Assembly (NCBI RefSeq): GCF_932276165.1
Contig: NC_063998.1
Location: 1,004,501-1,068,500 of the forward strand
DNA: 64,000 bases
Source: Plutella xylostella
Lineage: Eukaryota > Arthropoda > Insecta > Lepidoptera > Plutellidae
Direction: 5' to 3'
Shown here: positions 33,252 to 45,458 of the stretch, piece after piece
Layout: each line of letters starts with the position of its first letter
Position numbering within the stretch: the first letter of the stretch is position 1
Notes under the pieces: generated by a model
Told to the model about the DNA's origin: nothing
The model's input: only the letters and a program-made list of their open reading frames with translations
Database searches by the model: none
Made by a program: the position numbers and the translations under genes

Positions 33252-33473
33252 CTAAATCCCCACGAGAGGACGATAGCGTCGCGGCGTTGACTGCCACGGA
33301 CGAATCACGCGTCGACGGGTTGTCCTAGGACTCTGCCTTGGTCTCAGTGGGGCAACAAGTATTGGGCTTCTTCCGACGACAGGGCATCTTGGGCTTCGTC
33401 CAACGACAGAGCGTCTTGGGCTCCCCACATGTGCAGAATAGGTCGTAGGAGATTCTACACCATGTACGGACAT
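33252..33473 (-). other. GC-rich open frame with a 27-bp tandem repeat
   Basis: The 73-codon minus frame has two copies of a 9-residue unit (about SVVGRSPRC / PVVGRSPIL) from 27-bp direct repeats at 33364-33390 and 33391-33417. It is rich in Arg, Pro and Ser. GC content is well above the flanks. I recognise no family. It may be an exon, a retroposon fragment or a minisatellite. Confidence 0.25.
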
Positions 33474-34931
33474 TTATTTATGGCAGTTAACCTGCCGTGG
33501 GGTCCATCGGCAGGCTTGTTTAGGTCCCCATTCCTGTAAATAGTACGAATAGATTAGGTCTAGTAAAATATTATTTATTCCTACAATTTTACCTTAAGTT
33601 ATCGTAAACATAATAAGTATATAGGTAGGTAGGTACTTACCTTTCCATAAAATCTACAATTAGGTACTTCGAATTGCGATGCACTTGTGAGGATCATTCT
33701 TAATTTTATAATTTTTATAAATAAAAGCTTGTAAACCAAATTTCAGTTTGTTTTTGTTAGAGTCATTGACATTGATTGACATATATATATTTTGGTTAGA
33801 GTCATTGACATATAATATACGAAAATCAAGACGCCAAAATGACATGTGTGTTTGCCCTTTCTTTTTACAAGCGCTAGAAAGAGGTAAAGTATCTAGAGTG
33901 AAGTTCGCACAATCGAGTTGTAGCATAAACTCGTCGCAGTCGTAGAACAGTGACGGATCTGATTTTTTTCGATTTTCGGATTATTGCAGATTCTTCTTTA
34001 AAATTTCATTATTTACCTATACAACAAAAGTTTTTTTTTAAATCTTTTATAATAAACGAAATACAGAGTCGAACACTGACGGTTTTGATTTTTTCGCGTA
34101 GAACATGGGCGCTTGTGCCGTCCCGTCGATGTTCCGCGGTGACCCTCGCCCCCCGCGACCCGCTCCCGCGCGACGGTTTGTTTGTTCTGTCAGTGTTCTC
34201 TGTAGGAGCACATGGAACACGTAATGAGTACTTAAAATGTTTTTTTGCTATAATTATTATTTAAAAAGTTCTGTTTTCCATGTAAATATTGTTTTAATAC
34301 TTCTCCCATAGAACAAAGACGGTCTCTTAAATCCGTCGTTATTCTTGAAACTTTGTTTAAAAAAAATAAAAGCCCTAGTTTTCGCTAAAATCATTGACAA
34401 GTTAGTTATAATTAGGTACGGTGTATTAAAAAAACAATATTGTTTGTTTGTTAAATTTAGTGTCGGTATTTCAAATGCGACTATGTTCTTTGTCCTAACT
34501 ATTGGTGTTTTGTATATACCGTCATTGTTTTATGGATAAGTGGTAGACGTGTGTAGATAACCGTCGTTATTCTTTGGAATTATTTTAGGATACGTCGTTG
34601 TTCTTTCCTAATATTACGTATTTTCAATGGAAAATAAATAAATTTATGATTTTTCAGTATATTGATGCTAATTTATTATGTTTTGAAAACTATGTGCTAA
34701 AAAACAATGTAAAATTATGTATTTAAGTACTTTTTTTGTTCATCAACTCTACTGCCAGAGGCAGGTGACGATGTGAGCACGGTACCATGCGGGTAGGTTT
34801 GGTTGGAATTATGTTTTTCCAGCCATTAGCATGAGATACCAAACATACAAATCAAGTCAGCCGCAGAATCCACATCAAACATTAAATTTCTGTATTAACA
34901 GCTACCTCAACAGTTAACAGTTACATCAACT

Positions 34932-35290
34932 GCAAAGGGAAAGTCCTAGCATCAACCGAATGCTAGTGATTGTCAAACAGCTGATAATGACCATCGCGAA
35001 ACAGTTTGAGAGGATCCTTACATGGCTACGGATAAGATGACAGCAATTTCCTTCATTGACTGACCACAATCAGTAAATTCTCTAGTTCTAGGGGTGAATG
35101 GCATCGCGGGGGAGTCAACGTGATCGGACAGCAGTGAATTTACTGTTTGTGGGCAGAAAATAATTAAAGAAATTGGTATCATCTTATCCGTAGCTATGTA
35201 AGGATCATCTTGAACTGCTTGGGGATGATAATTTTCCTCAGTTGTTTCACAATCACCAGCACTCGATTCATACTGGGGCTTTTCCTTTTA
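34932..35290. mobile_element. Large imperfect palindrome (MITE)
   Basis: The left arm includes GCTAGTGATTGTCAAACAGC, GATCCTTACATGGCTACGG and ATAAGATGAC. The right arm has their complements (CATCTTATCCGTAGC, TATGTAAGGATC, GTTGTTTCACAATCACCAGC). Arms of roughly 140 bp surround a loop of roughly 80 bp. It is non-coding and sits inside the 33931 element. Confidence 0.72.
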
Positions 35291-35374
35291 AAAATAGGTG
35301 AGCCCACTTTATTCACGTATTAATTTCAGGAAAAATTCCCCGTAAATTCTGTAATTCTCACATTATACTTACTT

Positions 35375-36360
35375 CTCCATAAAAAGGGTGAGAAATCCGA
35401 CCTCGGAAACTATAGACCCGTTAGCTTGACATCACACATGTGTAAATAATTCACAATCGCATCCGTCCTCTGCTGAAATAACATCAACCACCAGAACAAG
35501 CCGGTTTCCGACCTAGTTATTCTACCGCGAACCCTCTATACACGCTAAATCAGATTATTGAAAAGTTCATAGAGCTTAACACACCACTTTACCATGTATT
35601 TATTGACTATACAAAAGGTTTCGACAGTATCTACCATCAAGTAATACTTTCCGCCCTTAACACCACAAAATTCATCCAACCTACATCGAACTCGTTGGTA
35701 CTATCTACATAAACAGCTCAGCCAACGTGAAATTGGAAAAACCTGGTACTGGTCCTACGTTTCCGATTGAAAAGGGTGTCATACAAGGCGACCCTCACTG
35801 TACACGCTTTACAATTTTCCTCAAAGAAGTCTTCAAGAAGTTGACACAGTCCTGGGAGGACAAGGACATCAATTTCGGAAGTAAAAAATAGTCAAACCTC
35901 GGTTTTGCGGACGATATTGCCCTATTCTCCCACTCAACGCCCGAGCTCCAACAAATGTTGCGAGAGCTATCCACGGCAAGCCTTGAAGTTGGACTAAAGG
36001 TGAACGTTCGAAGACAACAGACATGACCAACAGCACGAAACGTAGGGTTGAGGTAGATAGGCAGGAAATATAATATGTCAATGAGTAATTTATTTGGGCG
36101 AGATAGCGTCCTTCGTCGTGGGTGCTAAGACCGCCAAACTGAAGTAAGTAGTATGTCGTATGCAGCCGGATAGGTAGGGTAAAAATGCTACCAAATGGGT
36201 AGCCGATAACGGCCGCCGGCACAGGGGCAGACCCAGAAGAAGATAACGGGATGACCTAGACGTGTTTAGTAGGAACTGGAATGAAGAGGCCATGAGCAGG
36301 GATAGCTGGAAGACCCAGGAAGAGACCTTTGCCCAGCAAAGGGTCACAAATGTCACAATT
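35375..36360 (+). pseudogene. RTE-type reverse transcriptase, multiply broken
   Basis: RTE-family RT motifs appear in order with stops and frameshifts between them: KKGEKSDLGNYRPVSLTS (about 35381-35435), motif A FIDYTKGFDSIYHQ (about 35600), motif B EKGVIQGDPHC (about 35770), and motif C GFADDIALFSHS (about 35903-35938). The last shows the catalytic DD retained. A C-terminal GRRHRGRPRRR-type word is at about 36213, with FAQQ near 36330. The endonuclease domain is missing. Parts from 36061 on may belong to a second RTE copy. It cannot encode an active enzyme. Confidence 0.85.
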
Positions 36361-36381
36361 GAGTTGGGAAACTCCGTCACA

Positions 36382-36836
36382 TATTCTCCTCGGCCATCCC
36401 TGATCAGAGAAGAAGACTTTTATCATTAGAGCCTGAAGACAAAAGTCTTCTTAAACCAGTGCATTTTGCTAGTGATGACGTATGGGGCAGATAGGTGGGC
36501 ACTGACGGTAGTACTGGTCCACCGATTTAAAGTCGCTCAGCGTGCTATGCTTGGGGTTTCTCTGCTGGATCGTATCAGAAATGAGGGTATCCGACAGAGG
36601 ACTAAGGTTACCGACATAGCTGTCAAAATGTGCAAGCTGATGTGGCAGTGGGCTGGCTATATCTGCCGAAGAACCGATAACCGTTGGGGTCGACGAATTC
36701 TCGAGTCACAAATACGGACAATCGTAGGCTGGTATCCAGTAGTGGCTGGATGAGGAAGCCCGAGGACCGAGTGTTGTGGAGCAGCTTGGGAGAGGCCTAT
36801 GTTTAGCATTGGATGATTATTGACTGATGCTTGGAC
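36382..36836 (+). pseudogene. RTE LINE C-terminal fragment, second copy
   Basis: Closely matches 2121-2602 (VTDIAVKMCKLMWQWAGYIC, then RRTDNRWGRRILES). It lost about 40 bp of the GRPPARW-coding region at 36710 and has a short deletion after FKVAQRAM. The open part is 36466-36753. It starts with the same CTCCTCGGCCAT as the first copy and lies directly behind the degraded RT at 35375, without a clear GATGAT tail. Confidence 0.85.
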
Positions 36837-37724
36837 ACAATGGGGTCTTCAAAAAACATCTTAAATAAATATTATATAATAATTGTATTTTGTAAAAAAA
36901 TAGGACCTAAACAAAAAATAATATAGCGCAATCAGCACCCTCCTAAATAGGTTATTTAAAGATCCGTCTTTGAATTTTTCCATATATTCCCTAAAACAAC
37001 GACGAAAAGTATAATACGCCATTAGATACGCAATAAAAGTCCGTAAAAAAACGACGTATCATATAATGCGATATAGTAGGATACTTAGAACAATGACCTA
37101 TCTGATTTTTCAGGAAACCTAGACTTATTACAGACTAATTATACAGGCTATATTGCAAAAGTCCATTCGTATAATAATGTGACCAAATTTCAAATGAATT
37201 GCTTCAGCCGTTTTCATTTTATCGAACAAAACGTTGTTTAAAAACTTTAACTGGCTCTCCTGTAAAGTTGCTGTTTTGCAGATCCGTCATTGTTCTACGA
37301 CTGCGACGAACTATATCGCATGAACTATAATAAAAAAATGTAACTCATACTACCAATTAACTTGGAAACTATAGTGCCACAATCTTATCTGTTCCGGTGG
37401 TCAAAATGTGCAACAACGAGACGTCATTGTCAAACGTCATTTCATACTCTGTGCGTTATTTGAGCGAAAAAGCTGACGCTACGTTATTTAATTTGTTTTG
37501 TGATTTTCTGGGTGAAATACTGCCAAAAGCGCTGTAATGTGATGCAAGAAAAGTATTACTATATAAATATTGGCTTTTATGCAGGACGAATAACGTATTC
37601 AGGCGCCTTTAATTCCGTTTGAAAAATTGGAAGAACGAGTTGCAGCGGCTACAGGTAAGTGTTGCCAAATATGACGAATAATTTTACCCATATATACTCC
37701 ATGTAATTTTATGAAATATTTTCC

Positions 37725-37790
37725 CGAGAGGCCCGTGCCCCAGCAGTGGGGACGGGATGCGTCGTGATACTCGTGATGAAAAGTATATAA
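37725..37790 (+). mobile_element. RTE-tailed repeat, 3' fragment
   Basis: GAGGCCCGTGCCCCAGCAGT then GGGGACGGGATGCGTCG and GTGATGA. Nested in the 37370 element. Confidence 0.7.
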
Positions 37791-37971
37791 TCTTTATTTT
37801 TCTTTGATTACAGGACGTGACATGATACTTTTAATCTTAGGCAATATACTTACCAAGAAGAATTTCGCGCACCTGCAGCGATTTTAGACGAAATAATGAT
37901 GATTTATGACATGTCATTGTTTTCCCAACCTATCAAGAGTTGGCTAAAAGAAATTGCTTTTTGGCAATTAG

Positions 37972-38044
37972 CCTTTGGAAGGAGACCCGTGCCCCAGCAG
38001 TGGGTACGTGATGGGTCGAGATGATGATGATTATGATGATGAAT
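37972..38044 (+). mobile_element. RTE-tailed repeat, 3' fragment
   Basis: GGAAGGAGACCCGTGCCCC, AGCAGTGGGTACGTGATGGG and a GATGATGAT tail. The second fragment inside the 37370 element. Confidence 0.75.
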
Positions 38045-38473
38045 TAGCCTTTGCACACTGTATCAATTTCTTTTAATTGTATGCTCTTGTTTCTTGTTAC
38101 TTTAGAAAATGAAAAATAAAGTGTTCAAAAATAATACTTAATTAATAGTTTTTTTTAAGTCTATCTATCTCGTTATTCCCACGACCCACATATATTACCT
38201 ATACCATTGTTATCTAGATTTAATCTCCTATATCAGAAGCAGAACACAATCAGAACTAATTTTATTTCTGTTCGCCGTGGACAAATTTTCCATACAACAA
38301 ATGTCGTTTGATATATTATATCCTCTACTTATGAATGTACCTAATTATAACAATAGGTAATAGCAGAAATGCATTGTCATTTAAACCATAAATAGGCAAA
38401 ATTTAATCGATGGCATCACTGGATTCAATCACAGCGACGTCGCCACCGGAACAGATAAGATTGTGGCACTATA

Positions 38474-41400
38474 ATAGTTTGGCGTGCTTACGATTTCTAT
38501 CAACGTTGACATATATTGCAAGCCCGTACTAGACGCTCTGCTCAATGATAGTAAAACCTTCGTCATGTAAATTGACATTTTATTTGTCAAAACTAGGGGG
38601 AGTTGGGGGATGGTAACAAATTAATTCCCGGAAGTGAACAGTGGTTAGTAAACAACTCAAAGTAATGTAGAAAATATTCATTGTTTTATTTCGTGCTTTT
38701 CATTGTAGGTATTTAGGTAAAAATCGTAAGCGAGTTTGATTCCTGACTAAGTGTGATTTGCGCTGTCTTGCTTTGACAGTATATTTATCAGATGAAGAGA
38801 TCATAGATTAAACTTTGATAAACTCATTGACAAGAAAAATTGCTCCTCACTTATTTTCTCCTAACTCATCAGACTCTGTCTCGTTGCACTAAGCGTACAA
38901 AACTACATAGGTAATGGTCCACAAACCTACCGACCAAGTACGACCACGTTATTTATTTAATTCTTTATTGCAAAAATATAAAAAAGGGCTTAATGCTAAC
39001 GTTATGATAAGCAGTAAAGAAATTATGATAAATTTATTAAATCATGTTAATTCTACTACAATACGTTTAATAGCTTGTCCTGTGTGGAACTTCTGTCAAC
39101 CCTTCTGGTGATGTTGACTGTCCTCTTGGGACGGGATGGGCTCCAGGAAGTAGGGAGGAGGGTTTATTGATTACTTAGTTGTTGATTCAAAAACCATTAT
39201 TAAATTGGGACATACTTTGTTTACCTAATAACTTCTAAAATATACAGACTTTTATTTGTTCATGAGCTGTCTTGTGTGGAATTAATAATATAATTTTAGA
39301 CAAAAATGGCGCCACGAGGTTTTGAGCCTTGTGGTGACCCTCTGTATCTAATATCTACAATCATATTTGGTTTACGTGTCTCAAAATCCCAATTCCAACC
39401 TAAATACTAATTCGCACAAAATCTTACATGTCCATACGACGACTCAGACCTAACCTTCGCCGCGTAACCCCTAAATTAATGTGAAAAAAGTTTCTAGGAT
39501 AAGTCCTAATAGCAAAAAGTACGGTAGCCCACCTCTGTTTGGTAATGGTGCTCTGATAGGCTTTGCCTAATGGCCCCATTTGCCACTTTCATGTTTCACC
39601 TTCTCGGGCAAAAAGCCACTTTTATCAAAACACGCGAAAACAAGCACTTAACTTTGTTTATGACTTATAATTTATATATTTTAGTGTGCCCACATACGGG
39701 AATACACGAATATGTGTACGTACGTTAGTAAGCACAAAACATTCTCAGAATGTATATTCTCTATACAATGTTTATATTAATAAGCAGATTCCAATTTTAA
39801 AAAATCTGAGCAATAAAATGTCTAGTTATGTATAACACGCGTAAAGTGGTGCCAGATTCAAATCCCTATTTAACTATTTTTTTGAAGAAACATGATTATT
39901 TTTCTTACGTAAATACCAACTCTTTCCTGTATAAAAAATCTACGCCATCTAGAGCAAAGTGCGAGTGTTTATTTCTCATAACACGTATGTACACAATAGT
40001 TCGTTGAATAATTCAGCCATTCCAACTGACACAGGCAAACCTAAATTAATTCAGCATCACACATATTTCCTCGCAAGAATCTCACACAGCTCACACATCT
40101 CAACATTCTCAACACAAGCACTGGTTTAGTTGGAAAGGAAACAGACACCGAAGTGAACACTTTAGTTCCCTTTGTGAAGTTGGCAGTGGAAGTGTCAAGT
40201 TCTTTTTTCCCACCCTGTAGATGACGTGTGAAGCGCACGACCAGTTTGCGAAGACCTCTGACCCGCTCAAGTTGCTCGAGTAAAAAGTGGGTTGACGGCG
40301 AAAGGCCAGAGGTCATGTGGATGGTCGGCTGTGCTTGTTACAAGTACTATGATAGGGTTGAAGTCATAAAGATATGATGGCGTTTATAGGCGTCTTGTTT
40401 GCGTAAACAATTGTGTTTTGCTCTTGTCTAATTTTGCTCTCGTGGTTCTATTGTGCCGTGCCTGAATATTCTGCGTTTCGGAATCGTTTCATGGTTTATT
40501 TATGGCGATTAATGAAGGTAAGTATATTCTATTTATTTATTTAGGCTCTATTTTATAATTGATGACATAAGTACCTATTAATAATTATTTATTAAAACAC
40601 AACTACGAGTTCAATCCTAATATGTACATAGGTGCTATCTAAATCTATATCACATATTAAGTAACTCGCTATTTCGCTCTTAGTTAAATTGAATTCACAA
40701 TAACTCCAACATCTCTTCCATAATCTAGTTTCGCCATCGAACGTCCATTTCCACGTCATCCTCCACTCGTAAAGTAGCAAATCACGTGAAAACTCACTGC
40801 GAAATAGGAATATTATCAAGGAAATGGGAATTATTTCCCGAAAACATGAAATCCTTTACTACTGAAAGCCGAAAGCCTGCGTATTTTAATCCTGTGCAAG
40901 CCTGCACATCTGCAGCCATGTTTATTTCAATCTAGTTGCTCTGACAGTTTCGATATTCAAAGTGAATCGAACGTCACATTGGAAATGAGGTTGTATTCCG
41001 CTGTAACGACACTAACGACGTAATGTTGCCTAGATTTTGAAAGCGTGATAAACCAGGAGTAGTGTTAAAAGTTTCAGATATTTTTGAGGATAAGTACTTG
41101 ATCGTGCCATGCCTTCTTGCTGTCTGCATGACTGCAATAATGTTAGGTGATTGGAATAGATGCTACAACTTTAAAATATAAATATGTCCTCTAGGTTCCT
41201 AGATTTAAAAAAAATATCTACCGGTACCGGTAAAAATATCTAGTGGTTGTTAACCGAGCTTCTACTCAATAGTTAATGTACTTGGGTACATATTAAATAA
41301 CCTTCATTTAAAATTGTATTACGAAGTTCCTGTGTACACATAGGTATAATGTAAGTACCTATTTATATTTTTCTACTCAATACACCCACCACCATTATCT

Positions 41401-43894
41401 TAAGCCGGCGCATCTGCGTTTCCAATCCCGTCTTCGATATTCAAACTCGAATGGGACGTCAAATACAAAATGAATACAGAATGAGTGAGAGAGGAAGCGC
41501 CTAGAGTCTAGATCAATTGAGGAAGCCTAGCGCAACCTTACTGGGGGCGAGTCTGCTCACTAACAGCGGCACGCCGTGGATACAATGGCTTGTACAGTGC
41601 CCATGGTTTTCAGCCATAAATTGACTTGTTACATAAATAAAAATGAAGTACAAGTTTTGGTCCCATTTTAAATAAACAAATAGATAAAATAGTGTTTTAC
41701 TACTCATAATAAGAATCCATAAACGCACGTGAAAATCCCAATTGACTTATCCCCAATTGACTTATAACAGCTCCTGAAATTTAATTATGCAAAACTGTCT
41801 AACTAAAATAATAAAACAAAATTATATTGTCTTTTTGACCTACCATAGAGCGAAAACTACGAACTTCCGACACACCGTAGTAAAGTTGTTTATTAGCGGA
41901 ACTGTCATCCCGAGGCGTCATTTGGCGTCGAATATCAGTGGAACTGACGTCTTTGATATTACTCGGTCGGATCCGAGAACATTTCATTTTAATTAACTAC
42001 GCGCCGCCTCTACCCCTTTTTAATGTCGTCTTGCGAAGCGAATGCCTCTTGCTGTTTTCATATTCAGCATGGTACTCTGAGATTGGTTTGGTGATATGAT
42101 AAACTAAGAACTCTTGAATTTTTCAAATATGTTTTAAATGTAAACGTTCTTAATTTAACGTTATAGGTAAATCATCATCAACATGCTAATTCTCCACCAT
42201 CAATCGTATCCTGCCTAATATGACTGTATCAATCAAAAGTACATAATAATTATAATAGTACTAACCTATGCCATCTTAAATTTTACCAGCTATGTCACAT
42301 GCTAATATTAAATTTCCTTCTCTACATCTACCTACAATTGTTGTGAATAGACACCGTCTAGACCGGAACAATGTTCTGGCCCCAATTTGTAGCGTCCATT
42401 ATCTCAAGATTGGCTTTACACTCAATCCTTTGAGCCGCCGTGATAATGTGTCCAGTCCAGGATCATAAGTACATTCATGACAATAAGGATATTGCATTGG
42501 TCACCGAAACAACAGTGAATTTGAGCTACCAGGCTGACATAGGCACTGCAGAGTTCTGTGCCAACTTGGCAGTGCCGTCGTCTGTCTCGCTCACTCGCAG
42601 GAAGGTTAGCGGAGTTGGGGTGCCTCTCGCTCGCACCGACCGCAGAGCGAAGTTTGTCGGTTAGCAACGTTGAGGCAAATTTATAGGCCGGGCCAATTTC
42701 CGTCCCGTCATGGCCAGTTCAAAAGGCTAGTCCAGTAGGACAAAGCCTCTGATCACGGCAGAGAGTCGCAGAATACAGAATTTTGCATCGGGCACAATGA
42801 TGCTCTAATATCGCTCTCATGAATCACGACTTAGGACTAGTTATGACACAGCCAATGTGAATGACATCAATCATGCTCTTGAGAATGGAAATTGCTTGAT
42901 TTATAAACGTGAGTTCGTTTCGTAGAATGCGATTAGATGTAATGTAATGGAAGACTATTACGGATTTAGGTTTATTTGTTCTAATAACACTGAGAGATTA
43001 TTTCTATTTTACTTTTCTGAAAAACCGATATGCTTGATAATGGTATAAATGCAATTCATAGAGTTTCTGATTTCAAAGCATACACCTAAGTCTTGATTAA
43101 CGAAAATTTTATTCAGACAATGACAGCGCTGCCTTTAACACTTATAACTAGAAGTTGTGAAATAATATTTTGACAAATACCTATAATGTCATGAAAATGA
43201 CTATTAGATTATATCCCCATAAACTGAACCCTCAGGATACTCATTTAACATCCATGAAAAACAATTATGGACCTGTTTAATTTTAATCCTAATTCGCTAT
43301 GCACTAGAAGCTAATACTAATAAGCTAATCCAAAATTTAATGCGCTAATTTCAAAGCGATTTCATATTGGTGCATAGCAATTGCAAACATATTTGGCAGA
43401 CTAATTTAACTCAAAATATGCATCCGATAATGCCTAAATAACCTATATCAGTGCGTAACAACACGACAATGCAAAACATTATGACATTGTATGGTATATG
43501 CGTAAAATTTAACAGACAAGTATGACATATCAGCATCTGTGCTATTCTGGAATGGCTAGCAATGCTAGAGAGTTGTTGTAATCACTTTTAATAATTTATT
43601 TTCATTAGGTATAACATTCACAGAGGAATTCACATCCATAAGTTTAATGAGTAAGAGGTAATCTTTTGCTGTAGTGATTTATTTTAAGTCCTAAGGTTTA
43701 TTAAATCTCTAATAACTAATTAATTAAAAACAGACACATATTAATAACAATAGGGTTATAATTATTATGAAAATATTCTTACTTGTTAATAAAATGTTAT
43801 GTTTTTGTCCTTTGCTTTATGTCTGTTTAGTTCATATACTACTGCTAGGACTACTCCCATTGTACATATTATATTACTTACTAAAAAGTAGGCC
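38474..43894. other. No gene assigned over 5.4 kb
   Basis: 38752-38830 (GCTGTCTTGCTTTGACAG) looks like part of the MITE family at 15455. A 91-codon minus frame (40041-40316) and an 81-codon minus frame at 42422-42667, overlapped by a plus frame, are mildly GC-richer than their surroundings but show no motif. CCCAATTGACTTAT is repeated at 41736 and 41752. The rest is AT-rich and unassigned. Confidence 0.45.
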
Positions 43895-43998
43895 ATAGGC
43901 CCGCCCCCTATTACATTGGGACTAACATTAACACTGGCGAAAAGTAGGTGCAGCAATGCACCTCTGCCTACCCCGCAAGGGAGTTTAGTACAAGGTGT
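43895..43998 (+). mobile_element. Interspersed repeat, copy 1
   Basis: GGCCCGCCCCCTATTACATT, ACACTGGCGAAAAGTAGG, GTGCAGCAATGCACC and CAAGGTGTGAGTGTTT. A second copy in the same orientation is at 44415-44545. This sequence is commonly repeated in Lepidoptera. Class unknown. Confidence 0.72.
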
Positions 43999-44414
43999 GA
44001 GTGTTTATATTTATATTTTTGTTATATAGGTACTCAAAGGTAAATAAAACAGTACACCTACTTGTATTTACAGAATCGAACTTTACAGTTTCGGGTGGAA
44101 ATATGTGCATAATTCTGTATACATTTGAATGCGCGCTCGGATTCATGTAAATTTGTTCGAGCCTCATCGAGAGTGGTATGCGGCGTGATATCCGATGTTA
44201 ATCCAGTTAATCAGCATTCTAAAACTGTTAAGGTTATAGGTACACAATAATCAAATAACAATACGTAGGTACCCACTACTATAAAAAATATATCAGAATG
44301 CTGCAGTGTTATGCAGGGTATAGAAAACCGAAAGGACTCAGGAAGTCATTCTTAAAAACTTTTACACGATGATTTTTGGAAACTTTGTTCTCGGGTCTTG
44401 GATGTGCCCGTAAA

Positions 44415-44545
44415 ATGGCAATAGGCCCGCCCCCTATTACATTGGGACTAATATAACACTGGCGAAAAGTGGGTGCAGCAATGCATCTTTGCCTCCCGTA
44501 AGGGAGTATATTATAGTATATAGTACAAGGTGTGAGTGTTTATAA
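44415..44545 (+). mobile_element. Interspersed repeat, copy 2
   Basis: Same words as 43895-43998, with a small insertion before CAAGGTGTGAGTGTTT. It ends in an A-run, which suggests retroposition. Confidence 0.72.
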
Positions 44546-45326
44546 AAAAAAAACTGCCTGCACAACCAACATTTCCCTGTCGGGTTAAAATAAAATAAAT
44601 CATAACCCTCCGAAGCAGCTGCACCATCTTACTATATCAAACTAGCAGCTAATAAAAACAAGGACGAGCATGTAAAACACGGCTCCAGCTTGTTTAAGTA
44701 TTCACTCGTTTGTGCACATTATGCTTTCGCATAAGTACTTGCAGATTCATTTTTAACATACATTTGCATTGATTAACATTGATCGCTGCGCTTTGCGGCG
44801 GCCATTTTGTATTGCACCAATCTCATGGAAATGCTTTACTTCTATGTGTATTGTATTGTACTGACGAGCACTGAAAAAGCTGTTTTGGTTGGTAATATGC
44901 TGATGCGCTGTTAAATGTACTTCAATATTGCAGACGGCGTCATTAAGCTAGCCTTTTCCGTGTAGGAGTAATTTGGTGCAATTGTCACTAGAACTTTTTC
45001 ATTGCTTGCGAGTGTATTATGGGAATCAGGATGTATTGCTACATGCAATAGAACTTAATAATTGTATGGTATTTTAAATCGATCTGAAAGTATATCGAAA
45101 GTCCGATTGAGACTAAACTCAGTATCCGATTTTTCATCATATTGTATATACACAAGATTTTTACGTAGAAAGCCGCAACCTAAAATCTTGCGTCTCTATT
45201 TCTATGACAAATGATAACACACATACACTCTCTTTGTTTTTACGATTTGACCTGAAACTCAGACGAAAAATAGAGCTAATTTATAACAAAACACAAAACA
45301 TATCCTCAAGCTCGCATATGACTTGT
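44546..45326. other. No gene seen
   Basis: AT-rich with no recognisable frame or repeat. Confidence 0.45.
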
Positions 45327-45458
45327 GGATCACTCTATATGACGAAAAACTAAGTTTCGAAGCGCTGCTGCGCGAACCACGACTCTATCTAGTTTTATTA
45401 AACGTGTCGTTTGCACGACAGCTCTCGTCCGTTCGTTTTCGTCAGTATAGAGTAGCCC
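45327..45458. mobile_element. MITE family A, copy 4
   Basis: Starts GATCACTCTATATGACG and ends, inverted, GGGCTACTCTATACTGACG; 132 bp, full length. Confidence 0.8.

Larger units (their letters stand above)
33931..37309. mobile_element. 3.4-kb TIR element with subterminal motif array, enclosing other elements
   Basis: The 29-bp TIRs begin TCGTCGCAGTCGTAGAACA and match at 28 of 29 positions (33931-33959 and 37281-37309). Within about 650 bp of the left end and 350 bp of the right end, variants of GAACAnTGACGGATCTGA or its complement recur near 33945, 34071, 34098, 34311, 34331, 34561, 34591, 36961, 36995, 37039 and 37088. Some carry the same following T-run and CG. No transposase is seen. The centre holds a palindrome and two RTE fragments. 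No target duplication is certain. Superfamily unknown. Confidence 0.72.
37370..38473. mobile_element. 1.1-kb element with perfect 31-bp TIRs
   Basis: TATAGTGCCACAATCTTATC (first 20 of 31 bp, 37370-37400) is perfectly inverted at 38443-38473. The TATA at each end allows a TA duplication. The interior contains an exon-like stretch (APLIPFEKLEERVAAATG, about 37598-37654) followed by the donor-like AG|GTAAGT, and an acceptor-like TTTGATTACAG at 37805-37815. These may be relics of a spliced transposase gene. Two RTE-tail repeats (37725, 37972) lie inside it. Confidence 0.78.

Noticed and set aside
40041..40316. 91-codon minus frame as a gene
   Set aside because: Slightly GC-richer than its flanks, but no recognisable domain, signal peptide or splice context; kept inside the unassigned interval.
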